Assembly: GCA_905215225.1 (NCBI GenBank)
Contig: CAJMPM010000029.1
Location: 1 to 11,105, forward strand
Reading direction: 5' to 3'
Source: an uncultured bacterium
GTDB lineage: Bacteria; Actinomycetota; Coriobacteriia; Coriobacteriales; Coriobacteriaceae
Length of the DNA stretch: 11,105 nucleotides
A model generated the notes under the pieces. The model saw only the letters and a program-made list of their open reading frames with translations, ran no database searches and had not been told where the DNA came from. Shown one piece after another: positions 1 to 5,855 of this stretch. The translations under genes and the position numbers were made by a program. Each line of letters begins with the position of its first letter. Position 1 is the first letter of the stretch.

Positions 1-1025
1 CGGGCGTGAGCGGCCAGAATACCGCCCGTAGCTCGGTTTCGGGCTCTACCGGCTCCTACGAGGTCGAAAAGCCCAAATCCAACAAGAACAAGATCATCGC
101 CGCCGTGGTAGCAGCCGTTGCCGTCGTCGGCATCGTGGTGGCCTTTGCCACAGGACTCTTTGGCGGCGAGCAGGTCACCGTGCCCGATGTGCTGGGCAAG
201 GACCAGCAGACTGCCGCCGAGCTGATTAAGGAAGCCGGCCTCGAGGCCGGCACCATCGACCAAAGCTACAACGACGATGTCGACGAGGGCAAGGTTGCCG
301 AGCAGACGCCCAACGGCAACACCAAGAAGGCCAAGGGCACCAAGGTGAACCTGGTAATCTCCAAGGGCCCCAAGCCCTCCGAGAAGGTTGAGGTTCCCCA
401 GCTTGTCGGCCTGACCAAGGACCAGGCAGAAGCCGCGCTGGCAAGCGTTGGCCTGAAGGGCACCGCCTCCGAGGAGGCCAACGAGGCCGATGAGGGCCAG
501 GTCTTTGAGCAGGGCACCGGAGCCGGTAAGGAAGTCGCGAAGGGCACGACCATCTCGTACAAGGTCTCGAGCGGCCCGGATACCACGTCCGTCCCCGACC
601 TGACCGACATGACCGAGGCCCAAGCACGCAACGCCCTCGATATGGCAGGCTTTGGCGTCGACGTGAGCTACCAGGAGAACGACTCGGTTACCGAGGGCAC
701 CGTGATCAGCTGGAACCCCAGCGGCAAGCAGAAGCCCGGCGCCACGATCACCGTCGTCATCGCCAAGAAGTCCGGCAAGGCCAGCGTTCCGGGCAACCTG
801 TACGGCAAGAGCATCTCCGCCGCCGTCACCGCGCTCAACAACGCCGGATTCTACAACATCGCATTCTGCGATCAGAACGGCAACCCCGTGAGTGGCAACG
901 AAAACGCCACCGTGACGGGCGTCTCCCCCACTGGCAAGCAGTCCACCGACAGCACGATTACGCTGACGGTCGCACTTTCGGGCTCGGGCACGAGCACGGG
1001 CGACGATTCCGATACGACCAACTAG
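1..1025 (+). CDS. PASTA-repeat membrane protein, probably the C-terminal part of a PknB/Stk1-type Ser/Thr kinase (5' end cut by window)
   Basis: The frame is open to the left edge, and a GTG at 6 has no visible ribosome site, so I read this as the tail of a longer gene. Counting from that GTG, residues 1-29 are a Ser/Thr-rich, Lys-containing juxtamembrane stretch and about 30-50 form one TM helix (IIAAVVAAVAVVGIVVAFAT). Four PASTA repeats follow at about 56-120, 127-188, 193-254 and 258-325, with the usual openings (VPDVLGK, VPQLVGL, VPDLTDM). The fourth is degenerate (VPGNLYGK) and carries a Cys. A Ser/Thr/Gly/Asp tail ends the protein. In Gram-positive bacteria this topology is typical of kinases that sense muropeptides or lipid II and control cell wall growth and division. 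The kinase domain is not visible, so a stand-alone PASTA protein cannot be excluded. A strong terminator lies about 50 nt after the stop. Confidence 0.85.
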   Translation, partial: GVSGQNTARSSVSGSTGSYEVEKPKSNKNKIIAAVVAAVAVVGIVVAFATGLFGGEQVTVPDVLGKDQQTAAELIKEAGLEAGTIDQSYNDDVDEGKVAEQTPNGNTKKAKGTKVNLVISKGPKPSEKVEVPQLVGLTKDQAEAALASVGLKGTASEEANEADEGQVFEQGTGAGKEVAKGTTISYKVSSGPDTTSVPDLTDMTEAQARNALDMAGFGVDVSYQENDSVTEGTVISWNPSGKQKPGATITVVIAKKSGKASVPGNLYGKSISAAVTALNNAGFYNIAFCDQNGNPVSGNENATVTGVSPTGKQSTDSTITLTVALSGSGTSTGDDSDTTN

Positions 1026-1077
1026 TCGCCACCCCACCGCTCATTACGGCTCTCGCCGCAAACATATTCGCTCACAG

Positions 1078-1117
1078 GCGCCCGCTTGCTCCCCCAGCAA
1101 GCGGGCGCTTTGCTTTT
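1078..1117 (+). terminator. Intrinsic terminator of the PASTA protein gene
   Basis: A perfect 13-bp GC-rich stem (1078-1090 with 1096-1108), a CCCCC loop and the tail TTTGCTTTT at 1109-1117. It lies 53 nt after the stop codon at 1023-1025. Confidence 0.93.
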
Positions 1118-1151
1118 GATGCGACCCGCTAGCATGGATCGGCGCTGCTCT

Positions 1152-1190
1152 AACACCAAAAGAGCCCGGCACCGTGGTGGTACCGGGCTC
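1152..1190 (-). terminator. Distal intrinsic terminator downstream of tRNA-Arg
   Basis: The inverted repeat 1162-1173 / 1179-1190 (GAGCCCGG type, 12 bp with one C-A mismatch, 5-nt loop) is followed on the minus strand by TTTTGGTGTT. It sits only about 10 bp beyond the displaced tRNA 3'-end copy at 1200-1223. This suggests it was the original tRNA terminator before the intervening segment was acquired. Confidence 0.65.
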
Positions 1191-1199
1191 GGCAAATCT

Positions 1200-1223
1200 C
1201 TGGTGCCCCCGGGCGGATTCGAA
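1200..1223 (-). repeat. Direct repeat of the tRNA-Arg 3' end (attachment-site-like)
   Basis: The 24 bases here are identical to 1330-1353, the 3'-terminal segment of the tRNA-Arg gene: CCA, discriminator, acceptor strand, and T-loop into T-stem. Identity stops sharply after 1223. The copy cannot fold as a tRNA because the rest of the gene is missing. A displaced tRNA 3' end is the usual trace left by site-specific integration at a tRNA gene. The 107 bp between the copies are too short to hold an integrase, so any element would have been lost. Confidence 0.7.
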
Positions 1224-1250
1224 AACTCCCCCCGCGGGGAAATTGGTGAC

Positions 1251-1288
1251 GCGGGTGTCGACGGTTCGAATCCGCCGGCAGCTCCCAC
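1251..1288 (+). pseudogene. Inverted tRNA-Arg T-arm copy / tRNA 3'-half remnant
   Basis: Bases 1251-1276 are the exact reverse complement of 1342-1367, that is, the anticodon-stem end, variable loop and T-arm of the adjacent tRNA-Arg. Beyond 1276 the sequence reads GGCAGCT, C, CCA, which has the layout of a different acceptor strand, discriminator and CCA end. No matching 5' half (AGCTGCC) is found upstream on the plus strand. I read it as a tRNA-like remnant, not a working gene. A fragment of another tRNA or of tmRNA that shares the T-arm is an alternative. Confidence 0.5.
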
Positions 1289-1321
1289 AAACCAGAAACG
1301 GCGCCGCTCTCGCGACGCCGT
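1287..1321 (-). terminator. Proximal terminator-like hairpin after tRNA-Arg, GAGA tetraloop
   Basis: On the minus strand, 1321-1298 folds into a 10-bp stem (one G-U pair) closed by a GAGA (GNRA) tetraloop. It is followed by TTCTGGTTTG and begins 9 nt after the CCA of the tRNA. The tail is only moderately U-rich, so it may serve in 3' processing or as a weak terminator. It lies inside the segment bounded by the tRNA 3'-end repeats. Confidence 0.5.
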
Positions 1322-1330
1322 CATATTCCC

Positions 1331-1406
1331 TGGTGCCCCCGGGCGGATTCGAACCGTCGACACCCGCTTTAGGAGAGCGGTGCTCTATCCCCTGAGCTAC
1401 GGAGGC
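1331..1406 (-). tRNA. tRNA-Arg (anticodon CCU)
   Basis: The 76-nt cloverleaf includes an encoded CCA (1331-1333). The acceptor GCCTCCG pairs with CGGGGGC (one T-G). The D-stem is GCTC/GAGC. The anticodon stem CCGCT/AGCGG encloses the loop CTCCTAA, giving anticodon CCU, which reads AGG. The T-loop is TTCGAAT. The T-stem GACGG/CCGCC contains one A-C mismatch at the second pair. Discriminator is A. Extra copies of its 3' part lie downstream at 1200-1223 and 1251-1276. Confidence 0.95.
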
Positions 1407-1416
1407 ATGTTGTACT

Positions 1417-1425
1417 AGTGTAGCA
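1417..1425 (-). promoter_or_regulatory. Candidate extended -10 promoter of tRNA-Arg
   Basis: On the minus strand TGCTACACT (extended -10, TGn-TACACT) ends about 10 nt before the mature tRNA 5' end, which would give a leader of about 4-5 nt. No good -35 hexamer is seen 16-18 bp further upstream, consistent with an extended -10 promoter. Confidence 0.45.
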
Positions 1426-1464
1426 GATTTACTGCATCGCCATACGTCGCATGACTAGACTTCG

Positions 1465-1532
1465 AAGTTGCGGTGGAATAGTTCCTGTCAAAGCATCTAA
1501 AGCCGTATTTAGGAACTATTTCACCGCAACTT
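1465..1532 (-). repeat. Palindromic repeat/terminator hairpin, copy 1 (after manO)
   Basis: Arms of 22 bp (1465-1486 and 1511-1532) pair with a single G-U and enclose a 24-nt loop. The hairpin starts 8 nt after the manO stop on the minus strand. A second copy at 5150-5218, after hypA, has an identical 3' arm and a near-identical 5' arm but a different loop. Copy 1 has no U-run after the stem, so termination here is less certain than at copy 2. It probably ends the mannose PTS transcript and separates it from the tRNA promoter. Confidence 0.8.
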
Positions 1533-1540
1533 ATGAGGAG

Positions 1541-1939
1541 CTAGTTGCCTTTGTGGAAGAGGCCTTTGATGACGGAGGGGATGCTCTTGGCTCCCTTGGC
1601 GGTCACATCGATGAAGTCGGGCGAACGCACGAGCTTGTCCTCGTCCACGTACTTGCGAACCGCGCGCAACGTCTCTTTGTCATCGCGCGTCGAAAACGTA
1701 AAGTGACCGTTGTCCTTGGTGAAGATGGCAAAACGCGTGATCTTCTTGGTGCCGCGCAAAACCTCGGCGGCAATATAGTCGACCTCATCCCACGGGATTT
1801 GAATAAAATCCTCGGGATTGCGCTCGTTATAGTACTCAAACGCCTTATTGCCCACCATTACGTTACCGTGACTGGTAAGCCCCATCAGACAGGTTGCCGG
1901 CGTTGCCAGATCGACCGTGCTGTTCTGAGATTGCGCCAT
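1541..1939 (-). CDS. manO: DUF956 family protein (ManO type) of the mannose PTS operon
   Basis: A 132-residue soluble protein of the DUF956 family, which is found almost only with mannose-family PTS operons and is called ManO in lactic acid bacteria, where it is linked to operon control. The family shows in the segment with VMVGNKAFEYYNER, IQIPWDEVDYIAAEVL and FTFSTRDDKETLRAVRKY. I chose the ATG at 1937-1939. It has GGAGGG and GAGG upstream, whereas the GTG that would extend the frame to 1990 lies in the loop of a terminator hairpin. It is the last gene of the manXYZ order, 121 nt after manZ, with the terminator between, so it is probably made by partial read-through. The exact molecular role is not established. 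A repeat hairpin follows 8 nt after the stop. Confidence 0.88.
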   Translation of the reverse strand: MAQSQNSTVDLATPATCLMGLTSHGNVMVGNKAFEYYNERNPEDFIQIPWDEVDYIAAEVLRGTKKITRFAIFTKDNGHFTFSTRDDKETLRAVRKYVDEDKLVRSPDFIDVTAKGAKSIPSVIKGLFHKGN

Positions 1940-1956
1940 ACGCGCCTCGCCCTCCA

Positions 1957-2003
1957 ATAAAAACAATCGGACCGCATCCAGTGTACCCACCGGGTGCGGT
2001 CCG
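1957..2003 (-). terminator. Intercistronic terminator between manZ and manO
   Basis: On the minus strand, 2003-1992 pairs with 1979-1968 (12 bp, one G-T) around a 12-nt loop and is followed by ATTGTTTTTATT. The SD-like GGAGGG of manO starts right after this U-run, so the terminator and the manO translation start are packed together. This would lower manO dose relative to manXYZ. Confidence 0.85.
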
Positions 2004-2059
2004 TTTCAATGGCTCAAAAGCCCTTGCCTAGCAACTCTCGGTCTTAAGCCGAAACGTGC

Positions 2060-2980
2060 TTACATGAAGCCGCAGACGCGACCGATGATGCCGACGGCGA
2101 AGAGAGCCAGGATGATGGCGATCGGGCTGACCTTCTTCTTGAGGAGCTTGCAGACCAGCAGGGTCAGGCACACGGCGGCAAGGCCGGGGATGAGCTGATC
2201 GAGGTTGGCCTGAAGCGTGGTGACCTTCACCTGATCAAGGGCGTTAGCACCGATGGAGTTATACATCGTCAGTGCTTCCTTGACACCCTCAGAACCGGAG
2301 GGCAGGTTAGCCCAGTCGATAAAGGCGCCAGCAGACTGCGTGACCTTGGAGACGACCGGGGTGAAGGAGATGGACACCCAGCGCTCGACCAGGGCGCCGA
2401 TGATGAACATACCCAGGATGGAAGCACCCTCGGTAACCTTGCCCATCAGACCGCCGGAGAGGTCCTTGGCGATGGAGGAGCCGACCTTGTAGCCAAACTC
2501 CTGCGTGTACCACAGGAAAGCGTAACGGATGATGTTCCACGCGAAGAAGAACAGCAGCGGACCGACGATGCTGCCGGACATGGCCAGGGAAGCGCCCAGA
2601 GCGCCCAGAATCGGGCGAAGGGTGAACCAGAAGGCGGGGTCGCCGACGCCGGCGAGCGGGCCCATCATACCGACCTTGACGCCCTGAATGGCGACATCGT
2701 CAATCGGAGCACCGTTGGCGCGCTCCTCCTCGAGAGCGAGGGTAACGCCAATGACGGGGGCGGAAACATAGGGGTGGGTGTTATAGAACTCCAGGTGGCG
2801 CTTAAGAGCGGCAATCTGGTCATCCTTGCTGGTGTAGAGCTTCTTGATCGCAGGGATCATTGCGAAGCACCAGCCGCCGTTCTGCATACGCTCGTAGTTC
2901 CACGAGCCCTGAAGGAACTGATGACGGAAGCAAACTTTCTTGCGGTCAGCCTTGGTGAGCTGAATCTTGTTCTCTGCCAT
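2060..2980 (-). CDS. manZ: PTS mannose/fructose/sorbose family transporter subunit IID
   Basis: A 306-residue membrane subunit that, with IIC, forms the sugar channel of a mannose-family PTS. The N-terminal third carries the family signature (FLQGSWNYERMQNGG, MIPAIKKLY), followed by the EERANG segment, GVKVGMMGPLAGVGDP, and membrane segments from about residue 125 on. The C-terminus ends in a hydrophobic helix (IAIILALFAVGIIGRVCGFM). I chose ATG at 2978-2980, 8 nt after GGGGAG. The in-frame GTG at 2987-2989 is too close to the SD. It lies 16 bp after the manY stop in a tight operon. The length is normal (E. coli ManZ about 280). Mannose, glucose, glucosamine or a related sugar is likely; the substrate cannot be read from sequence. 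Confidence 0.94.
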   Translation of the reverse strand: MAENKIQLTKADRKKVCFRHQFLQGSWNYERMQNGGWCFAMIPAIKKLYTSKDDQIAALKRHLEFYNTHPYVSAPVIGVTLALEEERANGAPIDDVAIQGVKVGMMGPLAGVGDPAFWFTLRPILGALGASLAMSGSIVGPLLFFFAWNIIRYAFLWYTQEFGYKVGSSIAKDLSGGLMGKVTEGASILGMFIIGALVERWVSISFTPVVSKVTQSAGAFIDWANLPSGSEGVKEALTMYNSIGANALDQVKVTTLQANLDQLIPGLAAVCLTLLVCKLLKKKVSPIAIILALFAVGIIGRVCGFM

Positions 2981-2996
2981 ATGTATCACTCCCCTC

Positions 2997-3815
2997 CTAC
3001 TCGTAATCGTTCAGAATGTCGCCGAGCGGGTCGCCGGAGCCACCGCCCATGCCGCCACCCTGCTTGGCCAGATCCTTAAGGCCAAGGTAGATGAGGGCAA
3101 GGGAGATGCCGATGAGGCCAAGGGCGATCAGCGTGAGCTGAGGGATGGCAGCAAGGACAAAGCCGAGGATGAAGAACGGCCAGGTCTCCTTGGTGGCCAT
3201 CATGTTGATGACCATGGCGTAACCGACGGAAGCGACCATGCCGCCGCCGACAGCCATGCCGCCGGACAGCCAGTCGGGCATAGCGTTAAGCGCGTTGGTA
3301 ACGGCCTCGGCCGGGATGATGCACAGAAGTACTGCCGGGATGGCGATACGAAGGCCCTGCATGAGGATGGCAGCGTACTGCCAGCGCTCGATGCCAGAGA
3401 AGTCGCCCTTCTCGGCGCAACCGTCCATGGCGTGAGCGATAGCGGTAGCAATGGTACGGCAGATCATGGTCAGGAACAGACCAGCGACCGACAGCGGGAC
3501 GGCGACGGCGATGGCCGCGGTAACGGCCTTGGCCGAATCAGTGGCGCCGCCGTTGAGGGCGAGCACCATGATGATCGAAGAAGCGACCGAGGCCAGAGCG
3601 GCGTCAGGCGCGACGGCGGCGCCGACGTTAGCCCAGCCAAGGGCCATCATCTGGAGCGAACCGCCCAGGAGGATGCCCTCCTGAAGGTGACCGGTTACGA
3701 GACCGATAAGCGTGCATGCCACGAGCGGCTGATGGAACTGGAACTCATCCAGAATGCCTTCCATACCGGCAAGCAACGCGACAATCGCAACAAGCAGAAT
3801 AGTGATTGCAGACAT
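2997..3815 (-). CDS. manY: PTS mannose/fructose/sorbose family transporter subunit IIC
   Basis: A 272-residue polytopic membrane protein with the IIC pattern: N-terminal helix, DEFQFHQPLVACTLIGLVTGH, EGILLGGSLQMMALGWANVGAAVAPDAALAS, then several more helices. E. coli ManY has 266 residues. It forms the translocation channel with IID. After the last helix it has a short soluble tail rich in Gly and Asp (KQGGGMGGGSGDPLGDI). ATG at 3813-3815 follows AGGAGG with a 9-nt spacer. It begins 18 bp after the manX stop and is followed by manZ after 16 bp, so the three genes are probably translated from one message. Confidence 0.95.
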   Translation of the reverse strand: MSAITILLVAIVALLAGMEGILDEFQFHQPLVACTLIGLVTGHLQEGILLGGSLQMMALGWANVGAAVAPDAALASVASSIIMVLALNGGATDSAKAVTAAIAVAVPLSVAGLFLTMICRTIATAIAHAMDGCAEKGDFSGIERWQYAAILMQGLRIAIPAVLLCIIPAEAVTNALNAMPDWLSGGMAVGGGMVASVGYAMVINMMATKETWPFFILGFVLAAIPQLTLIALGLIGISLALIYLGLKDLAKQGGGMGGGSGDPLGDILNDYE

Positions 3816-3833
3816 GTATCGGACCCTCCTTTA

Positions 3834-4823
3834 CTATGCTTGAGCGGCCAGTTCGGCCTTAGCTTTCTTCAACATGGCGTCGAGATCCTCGGAGGAATCC
3901 GAAGGAACCTTGCGGACCTCGAACTTGACGCCCTTGGCCTTGAGGGCCTCGAGGGTCTTAACGTCGTCATCGCCCATAGCGACGGCGTTGGTGACGACGA
4001 CCTTGCCCTTGGAGTGAGCCATGGAACCGATGTTGACTTCCTTGATGTCGACGCCGGCCTCGATGGCCTTGAGCAGATCCTGCGGGTTCTCGAAGAGCAG
4101 CATGGCCTTGGTGTCACCAAAACGCGTGTCCTTGACGACCTCGGCCATCTTCTTGATAGGCACGACGTTGGCATGGACTCCCGGAGGGGCAGCCTGCTCG
4201 ATCATGGTCTTGCGGAGCTCGTCGTGAGCAACGCCGTCGGAAACCACGATGATGCGGTTGGGGTTGATCTGCTTGGTCCACGTGGTGGCCACCTGGCCAT
4301 GAAGCAGACGGGTGTCGATACGGACGTGGGCGATCTTGATGTGCCCATCGCCGATGACCGTTCCCGGAGGGATGGCGCCTGCAGGAGCAGCGGCGGCCGC
4401 AGCCGGCTTCTTCTCCTCGGGCTCCAGAGACTCGGGCTTGACGCGCACGCCAGCCTTAGCCTCAGTCACGAGATGTTTTGCGATCGCATGTGCAGTGTTC
4501 TTTGCGTCAAAGCGCTGCGAATATGCCTCGATGAGCATAGGCAGGTTGACACCGGTGACGATAGCCCAGGAATCGTGGCCCTCGATGAGCCCGCTGATCT
4601 GGTTGAACGGCGTGCCGCCCCACAGATCAACGAGGAAGAGCACCTGCTCCTGGTCTTCGAAGGAAGCGATTGCTTCCTCGACCTTGGCACGGAAGTCGTC
4701 GGGGCCCATGCTCGGCTCGAGCGAGACCACGGCCACAGACGGCTGATCGCCAAAGACCATCGAGCCCGTCTGCTTGATTCCAGCTGCCAAGTCCCCGTGG
4801 CTAGCAAGAACAATACTTACCAT
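3834..4823 (-). CDS. manX: PTS mannose-family IIAB fusion protein
   Basis: A cytoplasmic phosphocarrier of 329 residues that passes phosphate from HPr through IIA and IIB to the sugar in the IIC/IID channel. The IIA domain covers about 1-122, with the phospho-accepting His9 in LASHGDLA and VDLWGGTPFN further on. A flexible Glu/Pro/Ala linker covers about 128-157. The IIB domain covers about 160-325, with phospho-His175 in RIDTRLLHGQVATTW. Both active-site His residues are intact. I chose ATG 4821-4823, 7 nt after AAGGAGG; a GTG one codon earlier is possible. It is the first gene of the operon, and a candidate promoter lies about 70-100 nt upstream. I see no levR/manR-type activator gene or transcript antiterminator in the window. 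Confidence 0.95.
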   Translation of the reverse strand: MVSIVLASHGDLAAGIKQTGSMVFGDQPSVAVVSLEPSMGPDDFRAKVEEAIASFEDQEQVLFLVDLWGGTPFNQISGLIEGHDSWAIVTGVNLPMLIEAYSQRFDAKNTAHAIAKHLVTEAKAGVRVKPESLEPEEKKPAAAAAAPAGAIPPGTVIGDGHIKIAHVRIDTRLLHGQVATTWTKQINPNRIIVVSDGVAHDELRKTMIEQAAPPGVHANVVPIKKMAEVVKDTRFGDTKAMLLFENPQDLLKAIEAGVDIKEVNIGSMAHSKGKVVVTNAVAMGDDDVKTLEALKAKGVKFEVRKVPSDSSEDLDAMLKKAKAELAAQA

Positions 4824-4826
4824 CAC

Positions 4827-5149
4827 ATAACCTCCTTTTTGTCTACGTATTTCCTACACGACATGAAAGGAGTATAGCTGTTTGGTTTGTGGAATTATAG
4901 CTAAATTCGTAAAAGGTTGCATTATTTGTTTAAACGTCTAAGTTTGTTACAAATTGATTACGTTGCTGCTTTTCGACTCATTTCCCACTAAAGCGTCGCT
5001 CATCAAGCCATGTATTTTACAGATACAAGCAGGCTGTTCATTAATAACAATTTAAAGCAAGTGCGAATGTGCTTGTACTGCTGCTATTTTGTTTAAACAG
5101 ACATGGCTTGACTATTTGCGCGACTTATGGCCTACGAAACCACTCAAAA
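4827..5149 (-). promoter_or_regulatory. AT-rich upstream/leader region of the mannose PTS operon
   Basis: About 320 bp without a convincing gene, much more AT-rich than its surroundings. On the minus strand a TATAAT (4894-4899) has a weak -35 (ATGCAA at 4917-4922, 17-bp spacer). The palindrome GTTTAAAC occurs at 4928-4935, just upstream of that promoter, and again at 5091-5098; both copies are part of the 11-bp GTTTAAACAAA. An 11-bp inverted repeat (5003-5013 / 5101-5111) encloses a second one (TACAAGCA 5024-5031 / TGCTTGTA 5070-5077). A second possible promoter is TGAACA-N17-TAAAAT with its -10 at 5014-5019. The exact start and operator are inferred, not proved. Confidence 0.45.
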
Positions 5150-5218
5150 AAGTTGCGGTGGAATAGTTCTTGTTTAATCGCCAGAAGGCTGGATTTAGGA
5201 ACTATTTCACCGCAACTT
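5144..5218 (-). terminator. Palindromic repeat/terminator hairpin, copy 2 (after hypA)
   Basis: Arms 5150-5171 and 5197-5218 match the copy at 1465-1532 almost perfectly, including a 28-base stretch (5194-5221) identical to 1508-1535 apart from flanks. The 25-nt loop differs in sequence and holds a small inner hairpin (CCAG/CTGG). On the minus strand the stem runs into TTTTTT, so this copy should be an efficient terminator. It starts 10 nt after the hypA stop, the same placement as copy 1 after manO. Confidence 0.8.
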
Positions 5219-5228
5219 ATAGGGGATC

Positions 5229-5657
5229 CTAGGCAATGTGGAGGGGGTTGGCGGCGTCGACGGCGTCGGGGACGTCGGAAGGGCCGTCGGGGACAGCGTC
5301 TACCGGGTCCTCGTCGGGGGTCTCGATCTGCTTGATCATGACCTCCTGACCCTGCAGCAGGTATGTTTCGCCGCTGCCGCAATGGGGGCAGGTCTTGCCA
5401 TGCTCGACGGTCGCATAGTCGCGGCCGCACGCCTCGCAATGCGTCACGGCCTCGATAGGCTCCACAATAAGCTCCGCACCTTGCGTGATGGACTTTTTAT
5501 CTGCCGCCCAGCGCCAAGCGTCGGGCAGCAAGTCGGAAACGACGCCCGAGACCTCGCCCAGCAGCAGCGTGACGCTCGAAACGCGACTCACGCCATTGGC
5601 GCGCGCCACGTTCTCGACATCGCGAATGATGTGATAGACGATTCCCAATTCATGCAA
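5229..5657 (-). CDS. hypA: Hydrogenase maturation nickel metallochaperone HypA
   Basis: A 142-residue HypA/HybF protein that delivers nickel to NiFe hydrogenase precursors together with HypB. The start is a TTG at 5655-5657, fixed by the conserved N-terminal M-H-E, whose His2 is a nickel ligand; GAAAGG lies 8 nt upstream. The nearby ATG at 5651-5653 is out of frame. The zinc site is complete: CEAC (Cys74, Cys77) and CPHC (Cys90, Cys93). HypA proteins are usually about 113-118 residues, so residues from about 114 on are an extra acidic, Pro/Asp/Ala-rich tail. No hypB or hydrogenase structural gene is in the window. It lies 198 nt after the oxidoreductase gene, behind two hairpins. Confidence 0.93.
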   Translation of the reverse strand: MHELGIVYHIIRDVENVARANGVSRVSSVTLLLGEVSGVVSDLLPDAWRWAADKKSITQGAELIVEPIEAVTHCEACGRDYATVEHGKTCPHCGSGETYLLQGQEVMIKQIETPDEDPVDAVPDGPSDVPDAVDAANPLHIA

Positions 5658-5708
5658 GGTAGAAACCTTTCAACAGCGGTTGATGCGATGTCAATCCAAT
5701 ATCAGCGA

Positions 5709-5811
5709 GCGGCGATCCAGGTGCCCCAGGTTGCCCCGAAACAAGGCGTCCGCTGGGCTTTTGCCCGCGGCGCCGAAGTTGAGGGGCAAGATGGGGTACC
5801 TGGATCGCCGC
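5709..5811 (-). other. Long structured inverted repeat between oxidoreductase and hypA
   Basis: The outer arms 5709-5727 and 5793-5811 match over 19 bp with one G-U type difference. After a symmetrical 3x3 internal loop the inner arms TTGCCCC (5731-5737) and GGGGCAA (5783-5789) pair. A further GGCG..GGGC / GCCC..CGCC stem closes a TTTT-containing loop. The whole 103 nt therefore folds as one long rod. On the minus strand it lies between the oxidoreductase stop and the hypA start, with no U-run after it. It could be an mRNA-stabilising or attenuating structure, a repeat element, or a small RNA. I do not recognise a known riboswitch. Confidence 0.6.
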
Positions 5812-5826
5812 GCAGCGTCGGCAGTG

Positions 5827-5848
5827 CCGCCGTTCGTCAGAACGGCGG
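5827..5848 (-). terminator. Hairpin just after the oxidoreductase stop, no U-run
   Basis: A perfect 9-bp stem (CCGCCGTTC / GAACGGCGG) with a 4-nt loop starts 7 nt after the stop codon on the minus strand. Because CACTGCC and not a U-run follows, it may protect the mRNA 3' end or pause polymerase more than terminate. Confidence 0.45.
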
Positions 5849-5855
5849 AACCTAA

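Noticed and set aside
1165..1300. A tmRNA or second complete tRNA in the tRNA-Arg flank
   Set aside because: Only T-arm and 3'-end pieces are present. No matching 5' acceptor strand, anticodon arm or tag frame was found.
2967..4877. Long open frame on the plus strand across the mannose PTS genes
   Set aside because: It is antisense to manX, manY and manZ, whose products are clearly recognisable with good SD sites. Its product is a low-complexity, His/Asp/Gly-rich sequence typical of antisense frames in GC-rich DNA.
5670..5700. TTGACA on the minus strand upstream of hypA as a promoter
   Set aside because: The matching -10 position falls on the SD of hypA with GAAAGG in place of TATAAT, so the hexamer is probably chance.
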